Positions 24,400 through 32,567 of a DNA stretch of 49,923 nucleotides are shown here, in pieces. Each line of letters opens with the position of its first letter. Position 1 is the stretch's first letter. The translations under genes were made by a program, and so were the position numbers. This DNA is from Bacillota bacterium (GTDB lineage Bacteria; Bacillota; Clostridia; Acetivibrionales; DSM-1351), in assembly GCA_023392075.1 (NCBI GenBank), contig JAEVZU010000177.1, forward strand, positions 1 to 49,923, written 5' to 3'. The notes under the pieces were generated by a model. It was given only the letters and a program-made list of their open reading frames with translations, searched no databases and was not told the DNA's origin.

Positions 24400-24846
24400 T
24401 TAGCTGCTACATCCTTCCGGTTCCAAGGTTCTAATTATTTTAGCCGGCACTCCTGCTACAACGCTGTTTGACGGAATCGAGTTTATGACCAGCGCATTGG
24501 CCCCTACCTTAACGTTATCACCTATCATAATATCTCCCAAAATAATTGCACCTGTTCCAATGAATACTCCATTGCCTATAACAGGAACCTGTGTCTTCCC
24601 CCTGCCGCCAATTGTAACATTATGCAATATTGTTGCTCGTTCGCCTATTACAGCATCACCGTGAATAACCACTCCCAAACCGGAGTGTAGAAATTCTGAA
24701 TCTTTGCCGATTTGAGCCGTATAGGGGATAATGGCCCCAAGAATGATTCTGATAAAATAATAAATTAATTTGGGGAGTACCGGGATTTTTAATAAATACA
24801 GCTTCCGCTCAATTTTATATAATTTATAAATTATATTGGTGTTCAC
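24400..24846 (-). CDS. Serine acetyltransferase-like beta-helix protein
   Basis: A 148-aa hexapeptide-repeat acetyltransferase close to the C-terminal part of CysE: GLGVVIHGDAVIGERATILHNVTIGG followed by NGVFIGTGAIILGDIMIGDNVKVGANA (quoted in two overlapping halves of the domain) and a VVAGVPAKIIR end. It lacks the N-terminal helical domain of true CysE (usually over 220 aa), so in this setting it more likely acetylates a sugar or its precursor than serine. The start is GTG with GGAGGGG 9 nt upstream. It is the first enzyme gene after loaP. Confidence 0.8.
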   Translation of the reverse strand: MNTNIIYKLYKIERKLYLLKIPVLPKLIYYFIRIILGAIIPYTAQIGKDSEFLHSGLGVVIHGDAVIGERATILHNVTIGGRGKTQVPVIGNGVFIGTGAIILGDIMIGDNVKVGANALVINSIPSNSVVAGVPAKIIRTLEPEGCSS

Positions 24847-24906
24847 CTTTCTCTCCCCTCCTAAGCTGAACTAAAATACTGCAGAATATCCTATCAAATT
24901 CTTGAA

Positions 24907-24946
24907 AATTGCGTGCTTCGCCATCCTGAACAGAAAATCCTGTTCC
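24907..24946 (-). promoter_or_regulatory. Candidate LoaP-responsive RNA hairpin
   Basis: In the 174-bp gap between the loaP-like gene and the first EPS gene, minus-strand GAACAG and CTGTTC form a perfect 6-bp stem with a 6-nt loop, followed by AGGATGGCGAAGCACGC, which can itself form a GCG/CGC mini-hairpin. LoaP proteins bind a hairpin in the leader RNA of their target operon, so position and structure fit. I cannot confirm the sequence match. The word ATGGCGAAG also occurs upstream of loaP (25653-25645). Confidence 0.4.
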
Positions 24947-25020
24947 GTTACATTATTTACTCAATATATCCCCCATATCTACCTTCCGCGCCGAAACAGC
25001 AAAAGGTTTTTCCGGAATCC

Positions 25021-25542
25021 TCACGCAGATTGAACCAATGCTACACTAAGTTCTACAAGTCTGGGTTCATTCATTAGATTCAGCAGTACTTTAACTCTGC
25101 CCTTTCTTTTATCAACGGACTTGATGGAACCCTCCATACCATACAACGGCCCATCAATAACCATTACTTTTTCGCCTGTAACATATACTCTGGAATACCC
25201 GATAATTTCACAGTCGCAAGTCAGCCTGCTTATAACTTCAATTTCACTTTTATGAATCTGCAGCGGACCGTCCTTATCCCTCAGGAACCTGATAACCCCG
25301 GGTATATCTCGTACTAAATCATAAATGTCATCGCTGATTATCCCACTTAAAAGAATATATCCCGGAAACAGTGTCCTGATTTTATCCTCCCATTTGCCAT
25401 CCTTCCGTTCCTTTAACCTTCTCTTTGGAACTATTGCCCTCAGCCGGCCCTGCATTCTGAAATTGATTCTGGCTTTGACCTTATCCTCTTCACCTGTAGC
25501 TACAAACACTGCATACCAATTTACTTCATTTTCATACATCAT
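25021..25542 (-). CDS. loaP: LoaP-like transcription antiterminator (NusG paralogue)
   Basis: A 173-aa NusG-family protein. The NGN domain begins VNWYAVFVATGEEDKVKARI and includes LFPGYILLSG and DIPGVIRFLRDKDGP. The C-terminal KOW domain has GEKVMVIDGPLYGMEGSIKSVDKRKGRVKVLL. It is a specialised paralogue rather than housekeeping NusG, which sits beside ribosomal genes. LoaP rides on RNA polymerase and suppresses termination in long polysaccharide or antibiotic operons; being the first gene of a 22 kb EPS operon is the classic location. The ribosome-binding site is weak. A second ATG three bases in is an equally possible start. Confidence 0.85.
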   Translation of the reverse strand: MMYENEVNWYAVFVATGEEDKVKARINFRMQGRLRAIVPKRRLKERKDGKWEDKIRTLFPGYILLSGIISDDIYDLVRDIPGVIRFLRDKDGPLQIHKSEIEVISRLTCDCEIIGYSRVYVTGEKVMVIDGPLYGMEGSIKSVDKRKGRVKVLLNLMNEPRLVELSVALVQSA

Positions 25543-25608
25543 AATTCAAATTTGCCGCACCCCACATAGATATTGAAATATTTGCTAATTTATTCCTGCT
25601 AATTTGAA

Positions 25609-25637
25609 ATTATACTCCTCCCCGAAATTTTGTAAAA
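25609..25637 (-). promoter_or_regulatory. Candidate promoter of the loaP-EPS operon
   Basis: On the minus strand TTTTAC (25637-25632) is followed after 17 nt by TATAAT (25614-25609), about 67 nt before the loaP start. The -10 is perfect, the -35 partial. Apart from this and the terminator at 25826-25876, the 366-bp gap 25543-25908 is AT-rich and shows no gene. Confidence 0.4.
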
Positions 25638-25825
25638 TTAAAACCTTCGCCATTTCCCGCTCCAAACATCAAATATTCTACATAATTTAGTAAATTAACG
25701 TATTAATCCTTGTTATAATTAGTTATCCGCTGTAATTTATTGATATAAAATAATCAATATTCCTTTTTGCATTTTTATACATTTCCGATATAATAATTTA
25801 CAGCATAACTTAAATGCGTACTGCA

Positions 25826-25876
25826 AAAAGGGAGTATCGATAACTGCTTTTTAAGCAGTTTTTCGATACTCCCCTT
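25826..25876. terminator. Strong bidirectional terminator hairpin
   Basis: AAGGGAGTATCGATAACTGC pairs with GCAGTTTTTCGATACTCCCCTT with two small bulges; T runs flank both sides. It lies 33 bp after the S41 protease gene and insulates it from the loaP promoter. Confidence 0.85.
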
Positions 25877-25908
25877 CTTTTTATCCTGTACTTATTCCAG
25901 TTTTCTTA

Positions 25909-27420
25909 TTACTTTATCAGCTGCACCGCCTTTGAATAAACCGGATCCTTGATCACCTTCATAGCTGCGAGCCGGTCGTTCAAAAGCTTTTGAGTGCAAT
26001 AATCCAATACGCCGTAACTGTAAACCCTGTTATCCTTCTGGAATTTCTTTATAGCAGAAACAGTCTTATTGTCAAGAATCATATCCGGCTCATCCACATC
26101 ATATTTCATAAGCTTTAAGATATGTTCCGCAATATATACATCAAAATAATTTGATCCGGGTTTTGGTTTTACCGTCAAAGTCAATGGATCAATCAGGTTT
26201 ACCGGTATGTTGCTCCCGGTCGGTTTCTGATCCGTAACCGTAACATTTGGCTCTATACCCTTAAGGTCTATACAATCCCCATTAGGAGTGTAGTACAAAC
26301 CGGTGGTCATTTTGGCCCAGCCTGCAAGCTGCGAATCATCAAGCATATAAATAAATTTACTTGCATTAACCGACTTGGTTTCATTATCCCTGTTCAGGCT
26401 TTTAAAAGCCTCAATGCTTAGAACAGGGGTAAAAGTCTGTACCTTTGCCTTGCCGAAAGTCTTTGTCCCCACTATCACTCCGGCTTTTGTGTCCTTTATG
26501 GCACCGGTCAGAATTTCCGAGGCACTTGCGGAATTTTCATTTACAAGAACAGCGAGCTTATACTTAGACTCGGCCAGGGTGGAATAGTATGTCTCATCGT
26601 TTATTCCTTCTTCTTTATAATCCAGTGTTGTAATCAGCCCTTCCGGTACAAAACGCCTTGCCACCTTCACCGCCTGATCCACATATCCGCCGCCGTTATT
26701 TCTCAAATCCAGTACGACTCTGGTAATATTTTTGCCGTCGAAATATCTGAGCGCTTCATCCACTCCGTTGTATGTATTTTCACCAAAAAGGTCTAACAGT
26801 ATATATCCGATATTCCCTCTTATTTCATAGTGTACTGAAGGAACGTCAACTTTAGCTCTTGTCAGCTCCACTCTTACAAGGTCCTTTAAGCCCTGTCGTA
26901 TCAGACCCAGCTTGACTTTAGTGCCTGCGGTGCCTCTAATCTTGCCTATCACGTCCTCAAACGACTGTCCTGCCACGGATTTCCCATCCACCTCTGCAAT
27001 CTGGTCTCCAGTGAGCATGCCTGCCTTGAAGGCCGGCGAATCCTTGAAAACTTTAATTACAGTTATGTACTTCTCCTTTTCCAGAAGAGCCGGCTCAATT
27101 CCTATACCATCTACCGAACCCGAAAGAGTTGAATAAAAAGCTTCAAATTCCTCCGGAGTCATAAATTCCGAATAATCATCCAGGGTATCAAATATACCTT
27201 TTAAGGTTGTAGCCTTTTCCATAGCCTCTTCCGGAATTTGACCGTTGTATTTTTGCCTGACAAGCTCTCTGACACTTTCCAGATATTCAGCCTGATCTGT
27301 ATCGGTAAACTGTGTTTGATGGGTTACCTGTGGTTCAGCGGCAAAAGTACCGGTTGTAAAAGCGGTAAATATAATAACCAGCGTCAGTATAACCGCCGTA
27401 AATTTTGTTGATTTGATCAT
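25909..27420 (-). CDS. C-terminal-processing protease, S41 family (CtpA-like), with PDZ and peptidoglycan-binding-like domains
   Basis: A 503-aa exported serine protease. The signal peptide is at 1-27 (ends TGTFAAE). The PDZ domain covers about 85-185 (GIGIEP, VFKDSPAFKAGMLTGDQI, KIRGTAGTKVKLG). The S41 catalytic core has VVLDLRNNGGGYVDQAV, the nucleophile Ser299 in ENSASASEIL and Lys324 in TFGKAKVQ. The C-terminal 60 residues resemble a peptidoglycan-binding-1 domain (ILDNKTVSAIKKFQKDN). The ATG at 27420 has GAGAGGA 7 nt upstream; the in-frame TTG at 27462 would bury the signal peptide. It may process surface or envelope proteins. Confidence 0.88.
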   Translation of the reverse strand: MIKSTKFTAVILTLVIIFTAFTTGTFAAEPQVTHQTQFTDTDQAEYLESVRELVRQKYNGQIPEEAMEKATTLKGIFDTLDDYSEFMTPEEFEAFYSTLSGSVDGIGIEPALLEKEKYITVIKVFKDSPAFKAGMLTGDQIAEVDGKSVAGQSFEDVIGKIRGTAGTKVKLGLIRQGLKDLVRVELTRAKVDVPSVHYEIRGNIGYILLDLFGENTYNGVDEALRYFDGKNITRVVLDLRNNGGGYVDQAVKVARRFVPEGLITTLDYKEEGINDETYYSTLAESKYKLAVLVNENSASASEILTGAIKDTKAGVIVGTKTFGKAKVQTFTPVLSIEAFKSLNRDNETKSVNASKFIYMLDDSQLAGWAKMTTGLYYTPNGDCIDLKGIEPNVTVTDQKPTGSNIPVNLIDPLTLTVKPKPGSNYFDVYIAEHILKLMKYDVDEPDMILDNKTVSAIKKFQKDNRVYSYGVLDYCTQKLLNDRLAAMKVIKDPVYSKAVQLIK

Positions 27421-27569
27421 TAGCTCAGTCCTCTCCCATGTTGTAATTTGTATAATTGACAATTGTTAGCTGTAGCTGTTAGTTCCCCTGGTCTGTCTCA
27501 AAATTATATAATTGCAATATATAAAAATTTATTAAATGCACAAGTACAACGTCAATAGACAGAATGTGG

Positions 27570-29189
27570 CTAATAGCTTATCAGTTTTTCCATATACTCT
27601 TTTCGTAGATCCTTCCCCATATAGTCGATATATGTTCTCATCATATCTGCAAACCGGGCCTTGGTTATTTTGTTATCAGGGTATATATACCCCTTTGCGT
27701 CTCCTGAAATCAAGCCCAGTCTCTCTGCTACATACATGGGGCCTCTTGCATAGGAGGGTATCTTGTCGTTGTCCCTGAAGCCGGTAACAGGAACGGGATT
27801 TGGAGCCAGGCCGTTGAGTCCGAGGGCATTGACCATCATTGCCACAGCTTCGGCAACTGTAATAAGTTCGTCCGGCCTGAATTTACTTTTTCCGTTGCCG
27901 GAGATTATGGCTCTTTTTACCGCATCATCGATACTTGTAAAATAAGCATTGCTGGTTGCAACATCTGAAAAAGGTGATATTATCTCTACTTTTTTTGTAT
28001 TCCTGGTTGGTGTTTTCTTGGGTTTGAAGGCCGGATCCAGAGGCACTGCAGGTGCCACCTTCAGGAAAGCGTCAACAAACTCAGCCCTGCTGATGTATTC
28101 CTGCGGATCAAATGCTGCCGGATTTTTAAAGGCTTCAAGTCCGAACAATAAAGCAATGTTTTCCTCCGAAGCATGGCCTCTGATTTGATTCAGGTTTGGA
28201 GAAACCATTCTTGTTGAAGTCGGGAAGCTTTCAAGCTTAAAACTATCAGTGTGTTTGACAACCTTCGTAGTAGGATTTTTTTTACTGTCCAACTCGCTAA
28301 GATCAGCAGTATATTTTATTACGTTTTCATTTGCCTGTGTCTGGACATACCCTCCGGCGATACTTGACTGTTCAGGGAGGTTTTCATAATATTCCAGCTC
28401 CTTTTTGGTAGTAGTTGAAACTTCCATTGATATATCTCCGACCTGAACAGGAGCTTTTCCGGCTCTTTGCTGTTCTATTGTCTGCCTGATTATCTGAGTT
28501 TCGGCTGAACTCCAGTACTGGTCATAGCCGGTATAGCTGGTGGTGGAGCTTACAACAACATAATCCGAGCCTGTTATCGCCGTACCAATTCTATATCTTT
28601 TTTTGCTCATTATCTCACCTGAGTAGTAATTAACAGCAGGCTTTATATCGTTGAGAATCGATTTTGTAAGTTCATAATCATCAACTGATGAAATTATAAA
28701 GCTTGTACCTCCAACTTTTACATTTTCCGTTGCAGAAGTCAGCTGAGTAGATTCCACTTTTTGCCCGTTGTCTTTAGGTGTTATTGTGGTAACAAATATA
28801 AGCTTTCTGGACAGGGTATTTTGTGTACCGTTTTTGAGTGAATAGGTATATGTACTGGTCAAAGTCTGTGTTTTAGTCCTGGTATCGTCTTTAAGCTTTT
28901 TGGACAGGGTCAGCGTACCGCTCAGTATTACAGGTACTCCAGTGAGAAAGCACGGTTCCTGATATTGGAACTCGTACTTGCTTGTGGAGGACAGATTGGT
29001 CATACTCGGAGTTTCTCCTGAGGAGATTCCTCCTTCATAACCGCTGTCTCCCTGTCGTGCATAAATATTGCCGGGACTCAGTGACAACAGGATGGCAGCT
29101 GACAGTATCGCACTTATTACAGCCCGCCTTCCGGCTTTCCCCTGTCTCTTGTACTTTTCAATTTTTGATCCTTCATATAATTTATGCAA
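27570..29189 (-). CDS. SLH-domain cell-surface protein
   Basis: A 539-aa exported protein anchored by C-terminal SLH repeats. A basic N-terminus and hydrophobic segment (about 23-43) form the signal peptide. Residues 60-350 are a Thr/Ser-rich beta domain of unknown function. SLH repeats occupy about 360-530: ISRAEFVDAFLKV, then SPFSDVATSNAYF with GNGKSKFRPDELITVAEAV, then TGFRDNDKIPSYA with DNKITKARFADMM. SLH repeats bind pyruvylated secondary wall polymer. The start is TTG with GGTGGAGGT 7 nt upstream. It directly follows the larger SLH protein and is probably co-transcribed. Confidence 0.82.
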   Translation of the reverse strand: MHKLYEGSKIEKYKRQGKAGRRAVISAILSAAILLSLSPGNIYARQGDSGYEGGISSGETPSMTNLSSTSKYEFQYQEPCFLTGVPVILSGTLTLSKKLKDDTRTKTQTLTSTYTYSLKNGTQNTLSRKLIFVTTITPKDNGQKVESTQLTSATENVKVGGTSFIISSVDDYELTKSILNDIKPAVNYYSGEIMSKKRYRIGTAITGSDYVVVSSTTSYTGYDQYWSSAETQIIRQTIEQQRAGKAPVQVGDISMEVSTTTKKELEYYENLPEQSSIAGGYVQTQANENVIKYTADLSELDSKKNPTTKVVKHTDSFKLESFPTSTRMVSPNLNQIRGHASEENIALLFGLEAFKNPAAFDPQEYISRAEFVDAFLKVAPAVPLDPAFKPKKTPTRNTKKVEIISPFSDVATSNAYFTSIDDAVKRAIISGNGKSKFRPDELITVAEAVAMMVNALGLNGLAPNPVPVTGFRDNDKIPSYARGPMYVAERLGLISGDAKGYIYPDNKITKARFADMMRTYIDYMGKDLRKEYMEKLISY

Positions 29190-29216
29190 AATACCCGACC
29201 TCCACCTGATTATTGT

Positions 29217-32200
29217 CTATTCTTCAACTATTATTATATATGCATCGCCGGTAACAGCAGTATCCTTCTTTAATACTCTTACTTTATCACCCTTCTTAAG
29301 CTCTGAAGGCTGAATTCTGGTATTGTTCCTTATTATAAATGAATTAGCCGGCAGATTGAACTTACTGTCCGCCATATTCACATAAAGCTTGGTAGAAGTA
29401 TTATAATACTTAACATTTCTGAGCTCTATGGCTGTCGGCTGGGTCAGAAGCCTGCCTTCCTCATCATATGTAGCCCCCGACGCTGTAATAACAGTACCGG
29501 TTATATTTACATTTCCGTATGGGGCGGTACTTATTTCAACAGCATTGGTGCCATCACTGAGTACATAAACAGTTCTGTTCTTAAAGGTAGTCGCACCGTT
29601 ATAGCTGTTAAAGTCACCCTGACCGACTATACCACTGGTATCGGTGATTCTTGTATTGGAATTCAATGTAAAGGTTATGGGAGTGTTGGCAAAATCCCAG
29701 TTTACACCGTTAAGCTTTGAATAGGACTGCAGCGTAACACTCTTGTACTCATCTATGCCGGAAATTCTTCCTCTGAAGAGCTGCAATGTATCCGCACCTG
29801 CTCTCTTTTCTATTGATACCACTCCCGCCACCAGAGTTCCGCTGTCGGCATCTCTGTTTGCAACAACATAGGTGTAATCCTCGGCCGTGACACTGCTTCC
29901 CTGTACAAGTCTGCCATCCTTTACAACAATAGTACCGTTGTCATATGAAATACTTGTCTGGGCCTGCTGTAATGTAAACTTGCTGGCACCGGCAGTATAT
30001 ACCCTGTCATTGTATGGCACCTCAAGATCATTTGTAAAGTTTGCCATTACAACATTTTCAGTGTTGCCGTAATCATTCTCGCTTACAAGGTATACCACAG
30101 ACCCGTTCAGGTATTTGTTTAAATTCTTAACCGGCTGAGTGGTACCGCCATAATATGCAGTGAAATCATCCCCGAGCTTCAAGGTCTTCATCGGTTCCGC
30201 TTCATCCTTGACCCAGGTGCCATTTCTGAATACCCATGGGTCGTTCAGAACAATTTGGTTTGAAAGGTTATTGTAGCTTTTAAAATTGCCCTTGTATATA
30301 TTTGCAACAAGCTTGTCTCCGCTCTCAATAGTTATCTCCTTCAGCCTTGTCAGATTGGGTGCCTCATTTATCAGCAGCTTTACTCTGTCGCCGTCCTTCA
30401 GCTGGGTCAGCTTCGACAGCTTTCCGCTTTTAATGACATTGACTCCGTCGGTATTGTACTGCAAAACACCTTTATCTGTTTCAACGGTAATTGAATTGAT
30501 CTTTCTGGAAATAACCTTTCCATAACGTACCGAATAATTGTCAACACTGCTTATTGAAGAAACAGCTCCGGTATCATCTATTCTTACAAATACGGTATCC
30601 CCCGGTTCAATATCTTCCAGGCCGGCCGGTTCGTGGTTTTTATACACCTCAACACTGTTCGGATCGGCATAGTTGAAAATTCTCAGTGTTGAGAGCTCCA
30701 ACGGGCCGGAACCGTCCACTTTATACATGGACAGATAGCCCAGCTGAGGATTGTTTTCTTCAACAATTCCTGATGCCAGACCTGCCTCACGCGGCTTCTT
30801 TACGGTAACCGGTGCTATCTCTTTTACAACATTCTGTTGGATACCCACTACTACTACCATATCAGGTTTTATTGAAGTCATATCTACAGGAGCTTTTGTT
30901 ATTGCATTTAAAATATTACTGGAATATGAATGGTTTTCATAAACAATGTTTCCGTTCAGAGTTTTCTTGACAGGATCCGAGATAGCCTGTTCCGGGTACT
31001 TGATAGTCTGTGTAAGCGGAGTGTAGTTAATGGTTCTGTCGGCAGTGCCCACGCTATTGACAATAGCTGGCACATAGCTGATTTCAGCGCTGTTTGACAA
31101 TACTCTGGCATACCTTACAACCTTGTCTTCCAATCCGACTATGTATTCCAGACGATCACCCTTTTTCAGGCTCAGAGAATCTGTAATTGTTCCGTTCTTA
31201 TAAACAGGTATTTCGGTCTTGAATGAGGCCTGGACCTTTCCTGTCTGTTCATTTGACGTAGTGGTGGGAGACTGATAACGTGTTTCAGTTATGAGTTCTT
31301 CCAATAATCCGTCCGAATTTCTTGCAATAAACGAAGTAAAATCTATTCTGTAACCCTTTGAGGTATCATTTGTTTTCTGGATGTCCTCTATGGTAGCAGT
31401 TCTCTTTTCCATACCCTTCAGAGGCAATATGATATTTTCGGCATTCTTAAGAATCCTTGCTGCCTCCTCCCTGGTCACAGCCTTTGTGGGATTGAATTTC
31501 CCCTTTCCGTCACCGCTCATTATATTGTTTTGCAGGATAGCTTCTATGTACGGTACGTTTTCGGCAACGGAACTGTTCCAATCTGTGAAGTTATTAAACA
31601 ACTCCTGTTCTTCATATGCCGGCGGCAGCATCAGTGCCTTTGCAAGCCAGGTGGCAAATTCCTGTCTTTGTACTGCTGAACCTCTTCTGAAATCACCTGC
31701 TGCCAGGGTGCTTTGATCAGTATTCAGAGCATTTGCCAGATCCTGTGGAGTTATCAGACCTTCATTGGCTGCCAGCTGAAGACTTCCGTCATACAGTACG
31801 GCCTGGAGATTTGCTTTTTTCTGTCCTGCAGGTCTGGCTGCATTCAGGGCCTGTCCCAGAGCAGTAATATCCTGTACTCTGTTGGCAGCCATATATGCCA
31901 GGTACAAAGCCATTTCCCTGGATACGGTCCCATTGGGATTGAACTGTGTATTACCAAAACCCTTTAACAAATCAAGCGCGCCATTCTGGTAGACAGCATC
32001 CTTTAAATCATATGCAGCTTTACTAATATCCGTATATTTAAGGTTATTTATCACAGCCTGTCCGTTTTGAGTGGCCGAATAAGAATTTACCGTAGGTTCA
32101 TTACCAACTGCAGCAAGTACGTAACCTGACTGGATCAAGACTGCAGCGCTGACAGTTAAAGCTATCAATTTACTTATTGATCCTGAAATGGATCCGGATT

Positions 32201-32234
32201 TCTTTTTGAAATTTAAAGATTGAAAAAGATTCAT
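29217..32234 (-). CDS. Large S-layer-homology protein
   Basis: A 1005-aa exported protein with an N-terminal signal (about 22-42) and three SLH-like repeats in about 50-270 (AAYDLKDAVYQNGALDLLKG, NPNGTVSREMALYLAYMA, NPTKAVTREEAARILKN). The remaining 700 residues consist of repeated small beta domains of the type GDTVFVRIDDTGAVSSI and GDRVKLLINEAP, i.e. a string of OB- or SH3-like modules of unknown function. It is probably an abundant S-layer or outer-wall protein. GAGGT lies 7 nt before the ATG. It heads a two-gene unit with the SLH protein downstream. Confidence 0.85.
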   Translation of the reverse strand: MNLFQSLNFKKKSGSISGSISKLIALTVSAAVLIQSGYVLAAVGNEPTVNSYSATQNGQAVINNLKYTDISKAAYDLKDAVYQNGALDLLKGFGNTQFNPNGTVSREMALYLAYMAANRVQDITALGQALNAARPAGQKKANLQAVLYDGSLQLAANEGLITPQDLANALNTDQSTLAAGDFRRGSAVQRQEFATWLAKALMLPPAYEEQELFNNFTDWNSSVAENVPYIEAILQNNIMSGDGKGKFNPTKAVTREEAARILKNAENIILPLKGMEKRTATIEDIQKTNDTSKGYRIDFTSFIARNSDGLLEELITETRYQSPTTTSNEQTGKVQASFKTEIPVYKNGTITDSLSLKKGDRLEYIVGLEDKVVRYARVLSNSAEISYVPAIVNSVGTADRTINYTPLTQTIKYPEQAISDPVKKTLNGNIVYENHSYSSNILNAITKAPVDMTSIKPDMVVVVGIQQNVVKEIAPVTVKKPREAGLASGIVEENNPQLGYLSMYKVDGSGPLELSTLRIFNYADPNSVEVYKNHEPAGLEDIEPGDTVFVRIDDTGAVSSISSVDNYSVRYGKVISRKINSITVETDKGVLQYNTDGVNVIKSGKLSKLTQLKDGDRVKLLINEAPNLTRLKEITIESGDKLVANIYKGNFKSYNNLSNQIVLNDPWVFRNGTWVKDEAEPMKTLKLGDDFTAYYGGTTQPVKNLNKYLNGSVVYLVSENDYGNTENVVMANFTNDLEVPYNDRVYTAGASKFTLQQAQTSISYDNGTIVVKDGRLVQGSSVTAEDYTYVVANRDADSGTLVAGVVSIEKRAGADTLQLFRGRISGIDEYKSVTLQSYSKLNGVNWDFANTPITFTLNSNTRITDTSGIVGQGDFNSYNGATTFKNRTVYVLSDGTNAVEISTAPYGNVNITGTVITASGATYDEEGRLLTQPTAIELRNVKYYNTSTKLYVNMADSKFNLPANSFIIRNNTRIQPSELKKGDKVRVLKKDTAVTGDAYIIIVEE

Positions 32235-32275
32235 TTATTTGACCTCTGTGTTAATCAAATTTTATGTATATGCTT

Positions 32276-32305
32276 ATTATATCGGCTTTTTTTGGATATT
32301 TATTA
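32276..32305 (-). promoter_or_regulatory. Candidate sigma-D-like or sigma-A promoter of the SLH gene pair
   Basis: On the minus strand TAAT (32305-32302), 15 nt, then GCCGATAT (32286-32279) is close to the flagellar sigma-D consensus (TAAA-N15-GCCGATAA). A sigma-A-type TATAAT (32281-32276) overlaps it. It lies 42 nt before the SLH gene. The 333-bp gap 32235-32567 separates divergent SLH and chemoreceptor genes and shows no gene. Confidence 0.35.
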
Positions 32306-32567
32306 TTAAAGTTTCATTACAATATACCTAAATTTTCAAAAAATCCCGGATAAGTCAGGACTTTACTCCTATAAAAATTATGAGTGGCAGGACGATAAAC
32401 TTATATCAACAAAACTTGATTTTCGGGGTATTCCGACATTTTAGCTTATTTTTTTACTTTTTCTATGTTAATTTTTATGTTATCATGTATCATTGCACGG
32501 GTATTTTATAGTTGTTAAAGAAATCCCCAGGATAAGGAAGAGTATACCAATATGAGGAGATGATTTT

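Noticed and set aside
24855..24925. A 17-codon reading frame starting ATGGCGAAGCAC on the minus strand between loaP and the acetyltransferase gene
   Set aside because: It lacks a proper ribosome-binding site, overlaps the presumed RNA element and shows no leader-like pattern.
27480..27510. CTGGTCTGTCTC resembles the end of family A upstream of the S41 protease
   Set aside because: Only about eight bases match and the following TAACATCTAAA is absent.
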